This document shows, piece by piece, positions 61,560 through 64,000 of a DNA stretch of 64,000 nt. Source of the stretch: Palaemon carinicauda (taxonomy: Eukaryota > Arthropoda > Malacostraca > Decapoda > Palaemonidae); assembly GCF_036898095.1 (NCBI RefSeq), contig NC_090728.1:88883514-88947513 (forward strand), read 5' to 3'. Below the pieces are notes generated by a model. The model worked only from the letters and a program-made list of their open reading frames with translations. It made no database searches and was not told the DNA's origin. How positions within the stretch are numbered: position 1 is the first letter of the stretch; every line of letters starts with the position of its first letter. Position numbers and translations under genes: made by a program.

Positions 61560-61990
61560 CTCGGCAGTAGGTATAGTAATGATGCAGGAGACCTCATTTT
61601 GTGCTCTTGTTGATACAGGAGCACAAGTTTGTCTCGTGAATGAGTCTGTACTGAGCCAACTTGGCATAGAGTACCAGGTACTGTCAGGAGACCAGCTAGA
61701 GGGGTTGACTGGTTCCTGCACCAGCATTCTAGGCTACATCCAGTTAGAGGTGAAGTGTCTTTCCGGGTGGAGGCTACCGCTGTTTAACTATGCGGTGGTA
61801 GCTGCCAATGACATTAACTTTTGTTTTGTTCTTGGTAGGAATATACTGGACGCAGTCTACCTGACACTGGATTCACCCCGAGAACAGTTGGTGTACGACC
61901 ACGCTACTGTTCTTCAGTTGTCTCCCAAGGTACTCTCAGTCTCCTCCCTGCATACCGAGACCACTGTTATGAAGGTAACTGACCCTGAAC
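61560..61990 (+). pseudogene. Second retropepsin-like domain in gypsy pol
   Basis: SFCALVDTGAQVCLVNESVL has a canonical D-T-G-A active site, GLTGSCTSILGYIQLEV is flap-like, and CFVLGRNILDAVYLTLD is the hydrophobic-hydrophobic-Gly strand. It shares one open frame (61192-62052) with the OTU C-terminal part. It is distinct from the first protease at 58702-59136 (D-S-G), so pol has two retropepsin-type units. Its function is unknown; it could be a duplicated or captured protease. Confidence 0.75.
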
Positions 61991-62085
61991 CTGATTGGGG
62001 AGTGTTCTCCAGAAATGCTCTTTTGTCCTTTAGTCAGGTGTCCAAGATATAAGGAGATCATCGACAGATCCAATCTGTTATCAAG

Positions 62086-63230
62086 ATGATCTACTCCAAC
62101 GTTCCTGCATCTCGAGTCCCACGCTCCTATCTACCCTATAGGAGATGTTTATCTGACCAGGAAGTACACAAGGGTTTGCTAGTGAAGTGGAACCCAGACG
62201 GCTCAGTAGTCCTAGTAGTCACCTTCAATATCCTGATTGACCTAGGTGCTGAGACACACCTCCAGAATGCTCACTGGGGGATGGGAAAAATTATTGCAAT
62301 GCTCCGTTGACTCGTCTGGCACAAATCTTTGATTAATGTAATCAGAGATATGTGCCCGACGTGTTGGGAATGTCAGACTTGTAAGGTCTCACGGGAGGTA
62401 GTTGCCCCGCCGACCTTGAAAATAGTGACCTCTTCTCCCTTTGAATTGGTTGCTATGGACCTTGAGTCCTCCCAACAACCAGTACTGGTTTTATTGGGTG
62501 TCTGATGGTAGTTGACCATTATTCCAAGTGGGTGACGGCAGTACCCATAAGGAATAAGAAGACCAGTACAATATGCCAGGCACTTGAAGACCAAGATTTT
62601 CCTATAATTCCTTATGTTCCAGTCCGGATATTGACTGATAACGGCCCTGAGTTTATTTCCCAAGAATTTACTGAGTTGTTGGAGCGGTACAATGGTGTAC
62701 ATGCAAAAACAACTCCGTATAAACCCTCTAGTAATGGTGCAGTGGAACGGGTGAATCGTACCATTGGTGAGTTACTGAGGGTGATTTCTGGGGAATCTCG
62801 GAAATGGGACCAGTACTTATCCCGAGCAGTTCTCAGCTACAACCATTCCCACCACACTGAGATTGGCTGTACTCCAGCTGAGAACATACTGAAGGGTGCT
62901 CACGATGTTGAAAGTACCGCGTTGCTGTCAGCAGAAACGAGAGACCCATGGGCTGAAGGACATCCTCGGTACAAACCATTTAATGAGGGCTCTCTGGTGC
63001 TTAAAAAGGTGCACCTGTTGGGACAACTTCTGACAAACAAGCTCATCCCTAGGTTTGAGGAGGTATTCCGTGTTACTAAGGTACACGAGAATAAGGTCAC
63101 CTATGAGCAGCAGAGACTGCCTGATGGTGAACTGGTAAGAGCTCACCATATCCAGTTAAAGGCCTGGTTTGAACCTCCAGTTTATCTTAAGAGGCACTTT
63201 CTCTGGCATCCAAAGGGTCCTGATCTGTAA
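62086..63230 (+). pseudogene. Gypsy integrase, with stops
   Basis: HHCC zinc-binding part: ETHLQNAHWGMGKIIAML (HX4H), stop, then CWECQTC (CX2C). Catalytic core: LVAMDLESS (Asp), stops near 62502, MVVDHYSKWVTAVPIRNKK, VRILTDNGPEFISQEFTELL (Asp), YKPSSNGAVERVNRTIGELL (Glu), and YNHSHHTEIGCTPAENIL. C-terminal GPY/F-like part: IPRFEEVFRVTKVHENKVTY and LVRAHHIQLKAWFEPP. TAA at 63228-63230. The core from 62505 to the end is one open frame. Confidence 0.92.
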
Positions 63231-63245
63231 CAGAGACTCGGACTA

Positions 63246-63513
63246 CAGTGAGCCCTCGCTACTTCGCGGTTCGACCATCGCGGATTCACCACTTCGCGGA
63301 TTTTTTTTCATAACGCATGTATATACATATATCGCGGATTTTCCGGAAATTTCGAAAATACCGCGATGTGACCGATGGTGCGAGATTGGAGAAAGTAAGG
63401 AAAATTGAATCATGATTGATTTTCAATATAAATGAAACTTTGAGGAGCAACAAAGATATAATTTGTTAGAGAGATAGAGAGAGGTAAGGAATGGGAGGTA
63501 GTGAAAAGTAGCC

Positions 63514-63597
<84 letters not shown>

Positions 63598-64000
63598 ACA
63601 TTGGTGCTTATGTAATATCAACTGTATACTGTAGACGGTTTGAATAAGTTAAGAAATGGTATAAACGATACTTTGTTAGTGTATTCGTACACTCTCAAGA
63701 GCGGCAGCTAGACGTCAGCTGATCTAATCACAGCAAAAGTAAAACAAAAAGAAGTCAACAATACTCGATTTTTAAAACACACCCGAAATTTAAAAACAAA
63801 AGTACACGCTTTCTTAATGTGCAATTAACTATTTAAAGAGTAGCAATTTTCTAGAATAAAATGATGTTTCCCAAAAATAGTGGTTTGCTGATGAAATCGG
63901 ATGCCGTATTTTTAGCAACGATTGAAATGGATGTAAACTCGGCATAATTTTTTCGTTTCGTATTTAATTGACACAGAGAAAACTAATTTTAGTTTCTTCA
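63246..64000 (+). mobile_element. Tigger-type element, left end to window edge
   Basis: Begins CAGTGAGCCCTCGCTACT after TA (63244-63245), with the ttcgcggttcgac / atcgcggattcac stem pattern also seen at 10274. 63690-64000 is an inverted copy of 48550-48860 in the element at 47571-50141 (for example caattaaatac-aaacgaaaa and aaaatcgagtatt). No transposase is visible. Confidence 0.8.
63517..63596. repeat. (GA)n microsatellite
   Basis: About 80 bases of GA inside the Tigger-type element. Confidence 0.97.

Larger units (their letters stand above)
56660..63230 (+). mobile_element. Ty3/gypsy-type retrotransposon body without LTRs
   Basis: Gag, protease, reverse transcriptase, RNase H, OTU-like, second protease-like and integrase regions in plus-strand order, with many stops and frame changes. 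No 5' LTR or primer-binding site: gag begins directly at the DIRS junction. After the integrase stop at 63228-63230 only about 15 bases remain before a Tigger-type element. A 3' LTR could exist beyond that, outside the window. A short retroposon sits at 58068-58661. Confidence 0.88.

Overview
The window is eukaryotic. It is the transposon-swollen intron space of one host gene, with no bacterial features, no rRNA or tRNA gene and no operon. The setting suggests an arthropod, most likely a decapod crustacean: very dense (GA)n/(CT)n arrays, several DIRS-type tyrosine-recombinase retrotransposons (known to be widespread in Decapoda), Tigger/pogo elements, a BS/jockey-like LINE with a (TAA)n tail, and Ty3/gypsy. 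The species assignment is inference.

Host gene: four small minus-strand exons encode consecutive parts of a SPRYD3-like protein (two SPRY domains). In transcription order they are 53715-53796, 42361-42508, 24128-24314 and 3043-3192. All have GT donors and AG acceptors and their phases fit together. The introns are about 11.2, 18.0 and 20.9 kb. Earlier exons (N-terminus) lie beyond 64000 and later exons (second half of SPRY2) lie before position 1. The exon at 24128-24314 carries a one-base frame discrepancy: either an assembly error or a disabling mutation.

Layout: 1-2435 is a probable DIRS arm. 3193-24127 (intron) holds a hAT-like MITE with an 8-bp duplication (3860-4287), GA arrays, and a three-level nest: a DIRS element (8425-10270 plus 20252-23100) split by a Tigger element (10274-20249), itself split by a second DIRS-like element with inverted ends (13128-19612). 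24315-42360 (intron) holds a third DIRS element (26247-34890) split by a near full-length LINE (28285-31766), plus a stray 5' LTR, primer-binding site and gag start (about 40470-41750). 42509-53714 (intron) holds a DIRS element with both terminal repeats (42566-53400) containing an RTE-like LINE fragment, a truncated LINE, and a Tigger-type element inside that LINE. 53797-64000 holds a DIRS fragment (54419-56660) with a piggyBac-type MITE in its recombinase gene, joined to an LTR-less Ty3/gypsy body (56660-63230) and followed by another Tigger-type element that runs off the window.

Every transposon coding region seen is broken by stops, frameshifts or insertions. The points most worth following up are the SPRYD3 gene structure, the DIRS terminal architecture shared by several copies, and a gypsy pol region that carries two separate retropepsin-like domains plus an OTU-like domain between RNase H and integrase.
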